From: Pelagibacterium lacus | GTDB lineage: Bacteria > Pseudomonadota > Alphaproteobacteria > Rhizobiales > Devosiaceae | Length of the DNA: 48,843 nucleotides | Direction of reading: 5' to 3' | Assembly (NCBI RefSeq): GCF_003345525.1 | Contig: NZ_QQNH01000020.1 | Span: 1-48,843, forward strand | Shown: piece by piece, positions 1 through 8,088 of the stretch | How the letters are laid out: every line of letters starts with the position of its first letter | Position numbering within the stretch: the first letter of the stretch is position 1 | Program-made: the position numbers and the translations under genes | The notes under the pieces: generated by a model | The model's database searches: none | Told to the model about the DNA's origin: nothing | What the model saw: only the letters and a program-made list of their open reading frames with translations

Positions 1-367
1 TGTTGCGCTTCATCTCTGGTCCTTTTCGATGGGCCAGAGTCTATTTCAAACTGGATTAGCTCCAAGGGGCAACGTCAATGGCCGCACTCTATTTGAAGCC
101 AGGTATCAGGGGCCGCTCGGTGGCGGTCGTAGCCATGAGCTTAATATCCCAATGTTCGAAGCGAGAAGCAATATCGAGGTGTGCGTCGAATATAGCGCCC
201 CTGCCTCCATCCCTTTGCTTCCGTTCGAGTTCAATAATCGCCGAAAGGTCAATTCGCATTCTGCGGCCAAACAGCGTTCAACGGAAGATCATCCAAGCTA
301 CTATCCAAGCCACGATGAGCATAGCGGCCTTTGGGAGGGCCTCTGGTCGTCCCCTAGTTGCTAATGA
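1..367. other. Left-edge stretch without a confident gene
   Basis: This stretch lies past the stop codon of the integrase, inside the presumed integrative element. Several open frames cross it on both strands, but none has a convincing ribosome binding site or recognisable domain. GC content is visibly lower than in the core genes to the right. One short minus-strand frame is listed separately as a weak candidate. Confidence 0.4.
89..259 (-). CDS. Possible 56-aa protein, unknown
   Basis: A minus-strand frame reads MRIDLSAIIELERKQ at its start and ends shortly after TERPLIPGFK. Its amino-acid composition is credible, with a charged helix-like start, but no Shine-Dalgarno sequence is visible before the ATG. 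Just upstream in the same frame, a 14-codon hydrophobic frame (MLIVAWIVAWMIFR) ends in TGA. The two could be pieces of one small membrane-anchored protein interrupted by a stop, or both could be chance. No function is proposed. Confidence 0.2.
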   Translation of the reverse strand: MRIDLSAIIELERKQRDGGRGAIFDAHLDIASRFEHWDIKLMATTATERPLIPGFK

Positions 368-1627
368 TCATGCATCCTTCCATTCGGGCCGCAGATGGTC
401 CTTCATGCGCTCATTGGTGACCTGCCCATAGAACTTGTGGATCATATCCGGGCTGGTGCCGGTATTCCGGGCAAGCGGGAACACATCAACGCCATGCGCA
501 AGCTGTTGGCTGATGTAATAGTGCCGAAACGAATATGAGGTGCGGCGAACACCGCGATAATCCACCAGCAGATCACACGCCTTGAGCAGTTCCGCCAAAG
601 ACTTCTTGGTCGAGCCGAGCGGTTTCCCTCCACGTGTCGCAAACACCGGATCACTATCCGCGGGCGGCTTCTCCATGTGCTTGACCCAGAAATCCCACAG
701 CCGATCAAACCACGGCAATGCTGCTTCCTGAGGTACAAAAGTTCGGCTCTTGGCCTTGCCATGCACCCGCAATCGAATGTCGCGTTTGCCAATGGGCAGC
801 TTGCGGCCATCGCGATAGCCCAGAACGTCACCCCAGTTGAGGTTCTTCATTTCAGTGGGTCGCATACCGGTATAGGCTGCAATCATGATCTGCGAATGCA
901 GGATCGTGCGGTCCCAGCGCAGATGCTCGTGGATATCGGGATCGGAAAGCCGTTTCAGGCTCGTCTCAATTAGCTTCTTGAACTCTTGCGGCTCGAAGCT
1001 GGGCCGGTGGTTAGGTTTGCCGGTTTTGGCAATGGCAATATCGGGCACCTGCCCGTTGTTCATATAACCCCACTTAACTGCCTGCCGGAAAAGCTGGCGC
1101 AGGGTGACGGTTTCCGACTTCTGCCTGCTGAGCGTTGGCATCCGCTTTTCAGGCAGTGGGCGCTTAATGGTCTTGCCATTGCGCTCATAGGTGATGTGAG
1201 TGACTTCGGCTCCCGGTCCTGTCAGCCAGTATTCCTTGCGCCATTCGAGATATTTCTCGATGTTGGCCTCGGTGATCGCGCTGATGTCCTTGGTGCCGAA
1301 ATAGGGAATGAAATAACGTCGCACCACCGGAGGAATGTCGCGCGCATGATACGCTGGCCGTTCCCCGCGTTCAGCTTCGCGCTCGACCAGCGCTATGAAC
1401 TCTTCGGCCACCTTGGCGAATGAACTGGGCTTTGCCTTCAATCCGTTCTTGGCCCGGTATTGCGCCTCATACCAAATCTCATGCGCTTTATGGCGCGCTT
1501 CAGCTTCATCAGCTGTTTCCAACGAACGCCTGATCTGCCCTTCGCCCTTGATCGAGAACCGCACCCACCAGTTGCTAGTGCCGTCCCGTCGATAGATCGA
1601 ATACGGCTGTGAGAAATTTGAGTTCAT
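368..1627 (-). CDS. Site-specific tyrosine recombinase (integrase)
   Basis: This 419-aa protein is a phage/island-type integrase that would catalyse integration and excision of a mobile element. The N-terminal part resembles the arm-binding and SAM-like core-binding regions. The catalytic half shows the box I arginine in YTGMRPTEM, the box II arginine-histidine pair in SYSFRHYYIS, and the tyrosine nucleophile in HKFYGQV close to the C-terminus. The usual first histidine of box II is replaced by serine here. The gene lies directly past the 3' end of a tRNA-Met gene, the classical position for an island integrase, and it is transcribed away from the tRNA. Codon use and GC content are less extreme than in the core genes, in keeping with transfer. 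The family assignment is secure; the type of element is not determined. Confidence 0.93.
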   Translation of the reverse strand: MNSNFSQPYSIYRRDGTSNWWVRFSIKGEGQIRRSLETADEAEARHKAHEIWYEAQYRAKNGLKAKPSSFAKVAEEFIALVEREAERGERPAYHARDIPPVVRRYFIPYFGTKDISAITEANIEKYLEWRKEYWLTGPGAEVTHITYERNGKTIKRPLPEKRMPTLSRQKSETVTLRQLFRQAVKWGYMNNGQVPDIAIAKTGKPNHRPSFEPQEFKKLIETSLKRLSDPDIHEHLRWDRTILHSQIMIAAYTGMRPTEMKNLNWGDVLGYRDGRKLPIGKRDIRLRVHGKAKSRTFVPQEAALPWFDRLWDFWVKHMEKPPADSDPVFATRGGKPLGSTKKSLAELLKACDLLVDYRGVRRTSYSFRHYYISQQLAHGVDVFPLARNTGTSPDMIHKFYGQVTNERMKDHLRPEWKDA

Positions 1628-1664
1628 GGACCCCGCACCCCTTGCATTATGGAGGTAGCCGAGC

Positions 1665-1754
1665 CGTGCTAAGAATGTGCTACCTCACAGCCTAGCACAT
1701 CCAGAAACTCAATGATTTCAATGAGGGCAATTGGCCTGTGCCAGACCTGTGCTA
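1665..1754. repeat. Cluster of TGTGCTA heptamers between integrase and tRNA
   Basis: Exact TGTGCTA copies occur at 1676-1682 and 1748-1754, an inverted copy (TAGCACA) at 1693-1699, and a one-mismatch copy (CGTGCTA) at 1665-1671. A second direct repeat, TCAATGA, occurs at 1709-1715 and 1718-1724. Short repeats between an integrase and its attachment site are typical of arm-type integrase or excisionase binding sites. That role is inferred from position only. Confidence 0.5.
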
Positions 1755-1805
1755 GCTATAGCTTTTCAGTTTGAAAGCTGCGACCATTGATTTTGTTGAG
1801 TTTTT

Positions 1806-1882
1806 TGGTAGCGGAGGAGGGACTTGAACCCCCGACACGCGGATTATGATTCCGCTGCTCTAACCAGCTGAGCTACTCCGCC
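1806..1882 (-). tRNA. tRNA-Met (anticodon CAT), elongator type
   Basis: The minus strand folds as a complete 77-nt tRNA with an encoded CCA end (1806-1808). It has a 7-bp acceptor stem (GGCGGAG), a D-arm with AGCTCAGCTGGTTAGAGC, an anticodon stem GCGGA/TCCGC around loop ATCATAA with anticodon CAT, and a T-arm GGGGG-TTCAAGT-CCCTC. The body matches alphaproteobacterial elongator Met rather than initiator Met, because it lacks the three G:C pairs of the fMet anticodon stem. A lysidine-modified Ile tRNA is the alternative reading of a CAT anticodon but fits less well. The 3' end faces the integrase, so it is the likely attachment site of the element to the left. Confidence 0.95.
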
Positions 1883-1940
1883 CCGATTGGCGCCGCCCGG
1901 AGGGGCGGGGGTCCGCGCGGTGCGGACGGCATGGGGCTTA

Positions 1941-3413
1941 TTATGGATCGGCGCCGGGCCTGTCAAGCGCAACGCTGTGTCCCAATTCGCTTTCTGCATG
2001 ATCGCGGATCAGCGCCAGATCGCGGGCGAAGGCGGCCCGCTCGGCCGCTGCCTTGTCGCGGTCCGGAAGGCGCAGCAGGTAGGAGGGGTGCACGGTGACG
2101 AACACCACCGTCCCGTCCTCCCTTTCGATCGGCGCGCCGCGCAGTTTCGAGATCGTCGCACCCGATCCCAAAAGACTTTTGGCGGCCGTGGCGCCCAGCG
2201 CCACGATCACCGCGGGCTTGACCAGGGCGATCTCGCGATCGAGCCAGAAGCGGCAGGCGCTGACCTCGCCCGCATTGGGGGTCTGGTGCAGCCGCCTTTT
2301 GCCGCGCGGCACGAATTTGAAATGCTTGACCGCGTTCGTGACATAGAGCTTCCTGCGGTCGATCCGCACCTCCTCGAGCACCGCGTCGAACAGCTTTCCC
2401 GCCGGGCCGACAAAGGGCTTGCCGGCGAGGTCCTCGCTGTCGCCGGGCTGTTCCCCCACCATCATCACCCGGGCATACGCCGCGCCGGCGCCGAACACCG
2501 CCTGGGTCGCATCCTGATAGAGCGGGCAGCGCGTACAGGCCTGAACCGCCGCTCTCGCCGCCGACAGGCTCGTGACATCCTCGCCCCCGCCCGTTTCCGC
2601 CTCATGGCGCGCCCTGTGCCTCACATGCCGCACGGGCGGCGAACTGGCTCCGGTCGCGATCATTTCGGCCTCCCGTATCTGCGCGGAACGGATCAGGGGA
2701 GCAATGATCTCGGCCTCGGGAAGGTTGCGCCAATATTTGCGCGGCATCTCCGCCGTCATGGCGCGGATCTTGAGCCGGGCCGGGTTGAAGATCGCGGCAA
2801 AATAGGTGCGCCACACATCCTCCAGCGCGTCCTGGGCCGGAACGTCGGTCTTGCGCGCACCCTCGCCGAACACGAGACGGTGCCGGTCCCAGAAGGCCGA
2901 GCGATAGGGCGTCAGGATGGCCCACTCCATGCCGCTGAACCGTTCGGCGAAAAACGGCGCCGTGCGTTCGAGGGTGAAATGCTCGGGCTCGAACCAGGCG
3001 GCGAACCGCGCATTGCCCTCATCCACTGCCCGAAAGCGCACAAAGGCCTTCATCTTGTGGCTGTCGCGCCGCACGGCCTTTTCCATGCTGCCGAGGCGGA
3101 CGATGTCGGGGTCGGACGCGACCGAAAGCAGGTCCCGTTCCCGCTGCAGCCGCAACGCGATGCGGTACAACAGGTCGAACCGCCGCGCATCGGCGTGGCA
3201 CAGCACGGTCTCCGCCGCGGCGAGGAAAGCGCGCGGCACCCCGATTGGCTCCCGCCGGCCGGCCGGCAGCACCTCCTCTGCGAACAGGGGCTCGGCGTCC
3301 CCTGCCCCGAGCCAGGCGATCCGGTCGGGCGCGATCCGCGCTTCGAGCAGCGGCCGCACCGTTTCCCGCCAGATCGCCAGATCGTTGCGCGTTTCCAGAC
3401 GCACCCGATACAT
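1941..3413 (-). CDS. DUF4130 domain fused to UdgX-type uracil-DNA glycosylase
   Basis: The 490-aa protein has two parts. Residues 1 to about 250 match the DUF4130 (TIGR03915-like) domain. Residues about 280-480 are a UdgX-type uracil-DNA binding domain of the UDG superfamily. Visible landmarks are the CTRC iron-sulfur pair (C293, C296), C387, motif A GEQPGD (320-325), the KRRLH loop (372-376) and HPSYLLR (442-448). In characterised UdgX proteins the loop histidine becomes covalently joined to the abasic deoxyribose after uracil excision; here that residue would be His376. The third family-4 cysteine position is a histidine (VKHFKF), as I recall for other UdgX proteins. The gene starts 3 bp after the stop of the upstream radical SAM gene, so the two form one transcription unit, probably under the LexA box upstream of that gene. 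Confidence 0.88.
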   Translation of the reverse strand: MYRVRLETRNDLAIWRETVRPLLEARIAPDRIAWLGAGDAEPLFAEEVLPAGRREPIGVPRAFLAAAETVLCHADARRFDLLYRIALRLQRERDLLSVASDPDIVRLGSMEKAVRRDSHKMKAFVRFRAVDEGNARFAAWFEPEHFTLERTAPFFAERFSGMEWAILTPYRSAFWDRHRLVFGEGARKTDVPAQDALEDVWRTYFAAIFNPARLKIRAMTAEMPRKYWRNLPEAEIIAPLIRSAQIREAEMIATGASSPPVRHVRHRARHEAETGGGEDVTSLSAARAAVQACTRCPLYQDATQAVFGAGAAYARVMMVGEQPGDSEDLAGKPFVGPAGKLFDAVLEEVRIDRRKLYVTNAVKHFKFVPRGKRRLHQTPNAGEVSACRFWLDREIALVKPAVIVALGATAAKSLLGSGATISKLRGAPIEREDGTVVFVTVHPSYLLRLPDRDKAAAERAAFARDLALIRDHAESELGHSVALDRPGADP

Positions 3414-3416
3414 GGC

Positions 3417-4655
3417 TCAGAACAGGGACAATTGCGCCGGCCCGGGCAGCATGCGGGCCCGCAGGTCCTGGGCATCGAGGCGCTTTCCCGGCGTCCAGTC
3501 GACCGCCTGGATGAAGGGCCGCACCTTTTCGAGGCTGGCGCAGAGCCTCGCGACGTCGGCAAGGCGCAGCGAATGATGCCGCCGCGTCGCGATGATCTTG
3601 TCCACCGCCCGCAAGCCCAGCCCGGGCACCCGCAGCAATTGTGCCTTTTCGGCCCGGTTGACGTCGACCGGAAAGCGGCCGCGCCGGTTGAGCGCCCAGG
3701 CCAGCTTGGGATCGATGGCGAGGTCGAGCATGCCGTTTTCGTTGCCGGCGGTGATTTCCCCCGCTTCGAAACCGTAAAAGCGCATCAGCCAATCGGCCTG
3801 GTACAGCCGGTGCTCGCGCATCAGCGGCGGCTTTGCGATGGGCAGTCGCGCGCTGGCGTCGGGGATGGGCGAAAAGGCGGAATAATAGACGCGCTTGAGC
3901 CCGTACCCGGCATAGAGCGCCGCGCTGCGCGACAGGATGGTGCTGTCGGCCGATGCATCGGCGCCGACGATCATCTGCGTCGATTGTCCGGCCGGGGCGA
4001 ACGGCTGGGGCTGGGCCCGCGAGGCCCGGTCGGGCTGCCCCTCCTCCCAGTTCGTCCGCACCCGCGCCATGGCCGTGCGGATTTCGCCGGCCCGCTTTTC
4101 CGGCGCGAACCGGCCCAGCCCCTCATCGGTCGGCATCTCGATATTGGTCGACAGCCGATCGGCGAACCGCCCGGCCATTTCCAACAGGTCCGGCGCCGCA
4201 TTGGGGATCACCTTCAAATGGATGTATCCGGCAAAGCCATGCTCCTCGCGCAGGCTGCGGGCCACGCGGACCATTTCCTCCATGGTGTAGTCGGGCGCGC
4301 GGATGATCCCCGACGAGAGGAACAGGCCCTCGATATAATTGCGCTTGTAGAAATCGAGCGTCAGCGCCACCACTTCGGCCACCGAAAACCGGGTGCGCTC
4401 CACATTGGACGACGAGCGATTGACGCAATAGACGCAGTCATAGATGCAAAAATTGGTCAGCAGGATCTTGAGCAGCGAAATGCAGCGCCCGTCCGGCGCA
4501 TAGGAATGGCAGATTCCGCTGCCCGGCCCCGTCGACCCGATGCCGCCGCTGGCCTTCCCGGTGCGGCGTTCCGATCCGCTGGAGGCACAGGACGCATCGT
4601 ATTTGGCCGCATCCGAGAGAATGGCGAGCTTGCGCTTGAGACTGATCTGAACCAT
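3417..4655 (-). CDS. Radical SAM protein, putative DNA modification/repair (TIGR03916-like)
   Basis: This 412-aa protein begins [10 protein letters not shown] and carries the radical SAM cluster motif CxxxCxxC in [10 protein letters not shown] (C70, C74, C77), preceded by the family signature [17 protein letters not shown] helix-hairpin-helix segment ([15 protein letters not shown]) near the C-terminus suggests DNA binding. Proteins of this family are repeatedly found beside DUF4130 proteins; their reaction is unknown and 'DNA repair or modification' is an inference in the literature. The start at 4655 is chosen because family members begin at this point. The frame stays open for 19 more codons upstream, but those would run through the promoter and LexA box. 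No Shine-Dalgarno is visible, and the predicted transcription start coincides with the ATG, suggesting leaderless translation. Confidence 0.88.
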   Translation of the reverse strand: MVQISLKRKLAILSDAAKYDASCASSGSERRTGKASGGIGSTGPGSGICHSYAPDGRCISLLKILLTNFCIYDCVYCVNRSSSNVERTRFSVAEVVALTLDFYKRNYIEGLFLSSGIIRAPDYTMEEMVRVARSLREEHGFAGYIHLKVIPNAAPDLLEMAGRFADRLSTNIEMPTDEGLGRFAPEKRAGEIRTAMARVRTNWEEGQPDRASRAQPQPFAPAGQSTQMIVGADASADSTILSRSAALYAGYGLKRVYYSAFSPIPDASARLPIAKPPLMREHRLYQADWLMRFYGFEAGEITAGNENGMLDLAIDPKLAWALNRRGRFPVDVNRAEKAQLLRVPGLGLRAVDKIIATRRHHSLRLADVARLCASLEKVRPFIQAVDWTPGKRLDAQDLRARMLPGPAQLSLF

Positions 4656-4657
4656 TT

Positions 4658-4672
4658 GTTCATGATATGTTC
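4658..4672 (-). promoter_or_regulatory. LexA (SOS) operator, GTTC-N7-GTTC
   Basis: The plus strand reads GTTC-ATGATAT-GTTC, equal to GAAC-N7-GAAC on the coding strand. This is an exact match to the alphaproteobacterial LexA box. It overlaps the predicted -10 element and ends 3 bases before the ATG of the radical SAM gene, so bound LexA would block initiation. SOS control of the radical SAM-UdgX pair is inferred from this site. Confidence 0.8.
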
Positions 4673-4690
4673 TATATGGCGCGACTGCAA
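4662..4690 (-). promoter_or_regulatory. Promoter of the radical SAM-udgX operon
   Basis: On the minus strand a -35 element TTGCAG (4690-4685) and a -10 element TATCAT (4667-4662) are separated by exactly 17 bp. Six bases separate the -10 element from the A of the ATG at 4655, so transcription should begin at or next to the start codon. The LexA box overlaps the -10 element. Confidence 0.6.
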
Positions 4691-4831
4691 GCGGCGTTTT
4701 CCCTTTTCCCACAGCCCTCGGCGATCGTTCGGCAAAAACGAATGATCAATTCTGCCGGCCGCCGGTTTTGCTCCATGGCCGGGCGGCCTATGTTGATCGG
4801 CAACGAACATCGATCCATCGGAGACACGACC

Positions 4832-5785
4832 ATGGCCCTCGAACTCACCGGACTGCATCACCTGACGGCGGTGACCGCCAATGCTCGGGAAAACCTCAGA
4901 TTCTATACCCAGGTTCTCGGCCTGCGGCTGGTCAAGCGGACCGTCAACCAGGACGATACCAGCGCCTATCACCTGTTTTACGGCGACGGGCGCGCCTCGC
5001 CCGGCTCCGACATCACCTTCTTCGACTGGAACACGCCGCGCGAGCAGCGGGGCACCCATTCGGTGGTGCGCACCGCCTTCCGCGTCGAAGGCGAAGCGGC
5101 GCTGGACTGGTGGAAGTCCCATCTCGAGGCCCATGGCGTCGCCACTTCGGCGATCGCCGAGCGCGCCGGGCATATGTCGCTCGATTTCGAGGACTCCGAG
5201 GGCCAGCGCCTGCGGCTGGTCAACGATACCCGGGCCGGCGGCGCCCACCCCTGGGAAAAGAGCCCGGTACCCGCGAAATACCAGATCAAGGGCCTCGGCC
5301 CCATCACCATGAGCGTCCCCGATCTCAAGCGGTCCGAGCCGGTGCTGACCGTGGTGATGAACATGCGCAAGATCCGCACCCACGCGGCCACCGCGGAACA
5401 GGGCGAGGTGCACGTCTTTGCCATGGGCGATGGCGGCGCTTCGGCCGAATTGCACGTGGCGGTGGAGCCCGATCTGCCCTTTGCCCGTCCCGGCGCGGGC
5501 GGGGTGCATCACATCGCCTTCCGCACGCCCGACAAGAAGCAGTTCGACCAATGGGTGGCCCGCGCCAGCCAGGCCGGCCTGCGCACCTCGGGCGAGGTCG
5601 AGCGTTATTATTTCACCTCGCTCTATTTCCGCGAGCCCAACGGCATCCTGTTCGAGATCGCCACCGACGAGCCCGGCTTCGACGTGGACGAGCCCATGGA
5701 GACCTTGGGCGAACGCCTCGCCCTGCCGCCCTTCCTCGAGCCCAGGCGGGCCCAGATCGAGGCGGGCCTCAAACCCATCGATTGA
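4832..5785 (+). CDS. VOC-family ring-cleaving dioxygenase (MhqO-like)
   Basis: The 317-aa protein has two vicinal-oxygen-chelate modules. The first opens with [11 protein letters not shown] and the second contains [11 protein letters not shown] followed by [17 protein letters not shown]. Histidines in the paired HH motifs and the glutamate in LFEIATD are the expected metal ligands. The length and the closing segment ([18 protein letters not shown]) fit the MhqO/glyoxalase-like dioxygenases linked to quinone or hydroquinone detoxification; the substrate here is not known. The ATG at 4832 has GGAG nine bases upstream. The gene diverges from the SOS cassette and ends in a strong terminator. No MhqR-type regulator is adjacent. 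Confidence 0.85.
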   Translation: MALELTGLHHLTAVTANARENLRFYTQVLGLRLVKRTVNQDDTSAYHLFYGDGRASPGSDITFFDWNTPREQRGTHSVVRTAFRVEGEAALDWWKSHLEAHGVATSAIAERAGHMSLDFEDSEGQRLRLVNDTRAGGAHPWEKSPVPAKYQIKGLGPITMSVPDLKRSEPVLTVVMNMRKIRTHAATAEQGEVHVFAMGDGGASAELHVAVEPDLPFARPGAGGVHHIAFRTPDKKQFDQWVARASQAGLRTSGEVERYYFTSLYFREPNGILFEIATDEPGFDVDEPMETLGERLALPPFLEPRRAQIEAGLKPID

Positions 5786-5791
5786 GACGAG

Positions 5792-5821
5792 AAAGGCCCG
5801 GATCGCTCCGGGCCTTTTTTT
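5792..5821 (+). terminator. Rho-independent terminator after the VOC dioxygenase
   Basis: An 11-bp perfect stem (AAAGGCCCGGA / TCCGGGCCTTT) closes a TCGC loop and runs into an uninterrupted T tract. It lies seven bases past the stop codon and also separates the convergent minus-strand gene ending at 5842. Confidence 0.9.
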
Positions 5822-5841
5822 GCATCGTGCGCCATCCGGCG

Positions 5842-7470
5842 TCAGTTGAGGCTGGCCGCCATGTCGACCAGGCGGATGAACTCGGCCCGCCTTCCGGTCG
5901 GATCGCTCCCCCGCCCGGCTTCGGCGAGGGCGCGGATATCCGCCCACTCCATGGCCCGCAGATAGGGCGATCCCTTGAGCTTCTGGCCGAAGGCCGCCAC
6001 GGCGGTGGCGAAATCGGCATCGGCCCGGGCGATGCTGTCCTCGCCCTCCACCAGCATTGGGGTTTCGATCAGCGTCGAGACGTCGCCGTCGGGCGCCTTG
6101 TAGCGCAGCTTGAGAAAGCCATATTCGTCGAGGCTGCCGCCCCCGGCCGCCACCGCCTCGCCATAGCGCAGGGGATCGACGGCGCCCCGCGCGCCCACCG
6201 GCGTGATCTCATAGAGCGCCGTCACCGAATGGCCGGCGCCGATATCGCCGGCATCGACGGCGTCATTGTTGAAATCCTCGCGGTCCAGCACGCGGGTTTC
6301 GTAGCCGATCAGCCGGTATTCGCTCACCGTCGCCGGGTTGAATTCGACCTGGATCTTGACGTCCTTGGCGATGGTCACCAGCGTGCCGCCCAATTCCTCC
6401 ACCAGCACCTTGCGGGCTTCAGAATAGGAATCGATATAGGCGGCATTGCCATTGCCGGCCTGGGCCAGCGCCTGCATCACGGAGTCGTGGTAATTGCCGG
6501 TCCCGAACCCGAGGACGGAGAGGAAGATCCCCCTGTCGCGCTTGGCTTCAATCAGGTCTTCCAGCGCCTCGGGATCCGAGAGCCCGACATTGAAATCGCC
6601 GTCCGTGGCCAGCAGCACCCGGTTGGTGCCGCCCGCGATCATCGCCTGCTCGGCCAGCCGGTAGGCCGCTTCGATTCCCTGCGCCCCGGCCGTCGATCCG
6701 CCCGGCGCGAGGTCTTCGAGCGCGGCGAGGATCTTTGCCTTCTCGCCGGCCGGCGTGGGTTCGAGCACCACCCCGGCGCTTCCGGCATAGGTGACGATGG
6801 AGATGGTGTCCTGCGGCCCCATCTCGTTGACCAGCAGGGTGAAGGCGCGCTTGAGCAGCGGCAGCTTGTCCGGGGCATCCATCGAGCCCGACGTATCGAT
6901 CAGCAGCACCAGATTGGCCGGCGGCACCGTATCGAGGGCCATGTCCTCGCCCTGAATGCCGATCTGGATCAGCCGGTTCTCCGCGTTCCATGGCGAAGGG
7001 CTGACCGCGAGCGAGGTCTCGAACGGAACCCCGCCCTGCGGCGCCGCATAGTCATAGGAGAAATAATTGATCAATTCCTCGACCCGCACCGCGTCGGGCG
7101 GCGGAAGCTGGCCCATGTCCAGCATGCGGCGCACATAGGCATAGGCGGCGGTGTCCACATCGATCGAGAAGGTCGAGACCGGATCGTCCGCCACCAGCAT
7201 CACGCCGTTGTCGTCGAACGCGGTGAACCGGTCGCCCCCGGCCGGCATGGTCCCATATTCCTGGGTGCGCATCGGGATGACGCCGATCCGCTGCGTCGCG
7301 GCATCCACCAGCATGGACTCGGCCATGGGCACCGGCGCCGCGGGGGCCGGCTGCTGCGCGACCGGCCCGAAATCGGGCGGGGTCAGCGCGGTATTGTTCA
7401 TATAGAGGACGCCCAGCGGCAGGATGAGCAAAGCCGCGAAGGTCGCGCCGAGGGGGATGCGCATATCCAT
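5842..7470 (-). CDS. YfbK-like von Willebrand factor A protein, secreted or anchored
   Basis: This 542-aa protein starts MDMRIPLGAT with a hydrophobic N-terminal segment (about residues 6-24) that is a signal sequence or membrane anchor. It is followed by a Pro/Ala-rich linker, the von_Willebrand N-terminal domain (FSIDVDTAAYAYVRR, VRVEELINYF), and a VWA domain with an intact MIDAS motif DTSGSM and downstream TDGDFNVG. The C-terminal part resembles DUF3520. The family includes Escherichia coli YfbK; its function is unknown, but the MIDAS site implies metal-dependent protein binding outside the cytoplasm. The start at 7470 has AAGGA nine bases upstream; the frame extends six codons further without a site. 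It stands alone between the VOC dioxygenase and a small membrane protein gene. Confidence 0.85.
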   Translation of the reverse strand: MDMRIPLGATFAALLILPLGVLYMNNTALTPPDFGPVAQQPAPAAPVPMAESMLVDAATQRIGVIPMRTQEYGTMPAGGDRFTAFDDNGVMLVADDPVSTFSIDVDTAAYAYVRRMLDMGQLPPPDAVRVEELINYFSYDYAAPQGGVPFETSLAVSPSPWNAENRLIQIGIQGEDMALDTVPPANLVLLIDTSGSMDAPDKLPLLKRAFTLLVNEMGPQDTISIVTYAGSAGVVLEPTPAGEKAKILAALEDLAPGGSTAGAQGIEAAYRLAEQAMIAGGTNRVLLATDGDFNVGLSDPEALEDLIEAKRDRGIFLSVLGFGTGNYHDSVMQALAQAGNGNAAYIDSYSEARKVLVEELGGTLVTIAKDVKIQVEFNPATVSEYRLIGYETRVLDREDFNNDAVDAGDIGAGHSVTALYEITPVGARGAVDPLRYGEAVAAGGGSLDEYGFLKLRYKAPDGDVSTLIETPMLVEGEDSIARADADFATAVAAFGQKLKGSPYLRAMEWADIRALAEAGRGSDPTGRRAEFIRLVDMAASLN

Positions 7471-7595
7471 GGTCCAAAGTCCTTTCAAGTTCGAACCTAT
7501 GAACCTGTGACGTTTGGCCCGGCAATTTCCTTGGAAACCGGCGGCAAAGAAATCTACATAGACCGACGACTATCATCGAGCGGCGAGATCATCCC

Positions 7596-7793
7596 ATGAC
7601 AGAACCCGAAAAGGCCAATTGGGGCAACCGCATCATCCTGCTCATTTTCGGCGCGCTCGCCATCGTGACCATCGTCGGCACCATCTGGTCGACCACGGCC
7701 GAATGGGGCGCCGGCGAAGTCGCCGGGCCCACGGCAGTCGAGGATAGTCCGGTGATGGATTCCGGCAATGCGCCCGATGAGCGCGCGATATAA
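7596..7793 (+). CDS. Small membrane protein, 65 aa, unknown
   Basis: The frame encodes one clear transmembrane helix (about residues 11-30, IILLIFGALAIVTIVGTIW) between a charged N-terminus and an acidic, Pro/Gly-containing tail. The ribosome binding site is weak. The gene is divergent from the VWA gene and convergent with the next small gene, ending 13 bp from it. It matches no family I recognise. A real gene is likely because of the coherent membrane topology. Confidence 0.55.
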   Translation: MTEPEKANWGNRIILLIFGALAIVTIVGTIWSTTAEWGAGEVAGPTAVEDSPVMDSGNAPDERAI

Positions 7794-7806
7794 TTGCGTT
7801 TCGACC

Positions 7807-8088
7807 CTAAGCCATCTCGTAGTCTTCTTCGAGCAGGGACTGCCGAACCGACTTGCGCATCAGCGGATAGCCGTCGGCATTGTAGAACCGCTTCACGTCG
7901 CCCGGGCCGTAGCTGTGGTTCCCGACGACCATGCGCGCGCCGCGCAGGCTGACGGGAGCCGCTTCTTCCATGGCAAACCGGATGGCCTTGGCGGCGGTAG
8001 GGAAGCGCCGCGCGCCTTCCCTGCGGGCCGAGACGGGATTGCTGCCCAGATAGAGCGCCGCCTCGGCGTTGAAATTGAGAGTATTCAT
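7807..8088 (-). CDS. Hypothetical protein, 93 aa
   Basis: The protein starts MNTLNFNAEAALYLG and has a mixed alpha/beta look with segments AIRFAMEE and DVKRFYNADGYPLMR. The ATG at 8088 has AGAAGG seven bases upstream, which decides it over the longer frame that runs up to 8181. Similar short proteins occur in other Hyphomicrobiales as far as I recall, but I know no function. No signal peptide or membrane segment is visible. Confidence 0.65.
   Translation of the reverse strand: MNTLNFNAEAALYLGSNPVSARREGARRFPTAAKAIRFAMEEAAPVSLRGARMVVGNHSYGPGDVKRFYNADGYPLMRKSVRQSLLEEDYEMA

Noticed and set aside
1911-1927. Hairpin GTCCGC-GCGGT-GCGGAC between udgX and the tRNA as a terminator
   Set aside because: No T tract on either strand; it may only be part of the tRNA upstream region.
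1887-4745. Open frame of more than 950 codons on the plus strand opposite udgX and the radical SAM gene
   Set aside because: It is the antisense shadow of two well-supported genes in GC-rich DNA; the peptide is Arg/His/Gly-rich with no domain.
7489-7515. GTTCGAAC and GAAC-N4-GAAC upstream of the VWA gene as a second LexA box
   Set aside because: Spacing is 0 or 4, not the required 7.
4768-7599. Open frame of about 940 codons on the plus strand
   Set aside because: It runs out of frame through the VOC dioxygenase and antisense to the VWA gene; composition is that of a GC shadow.
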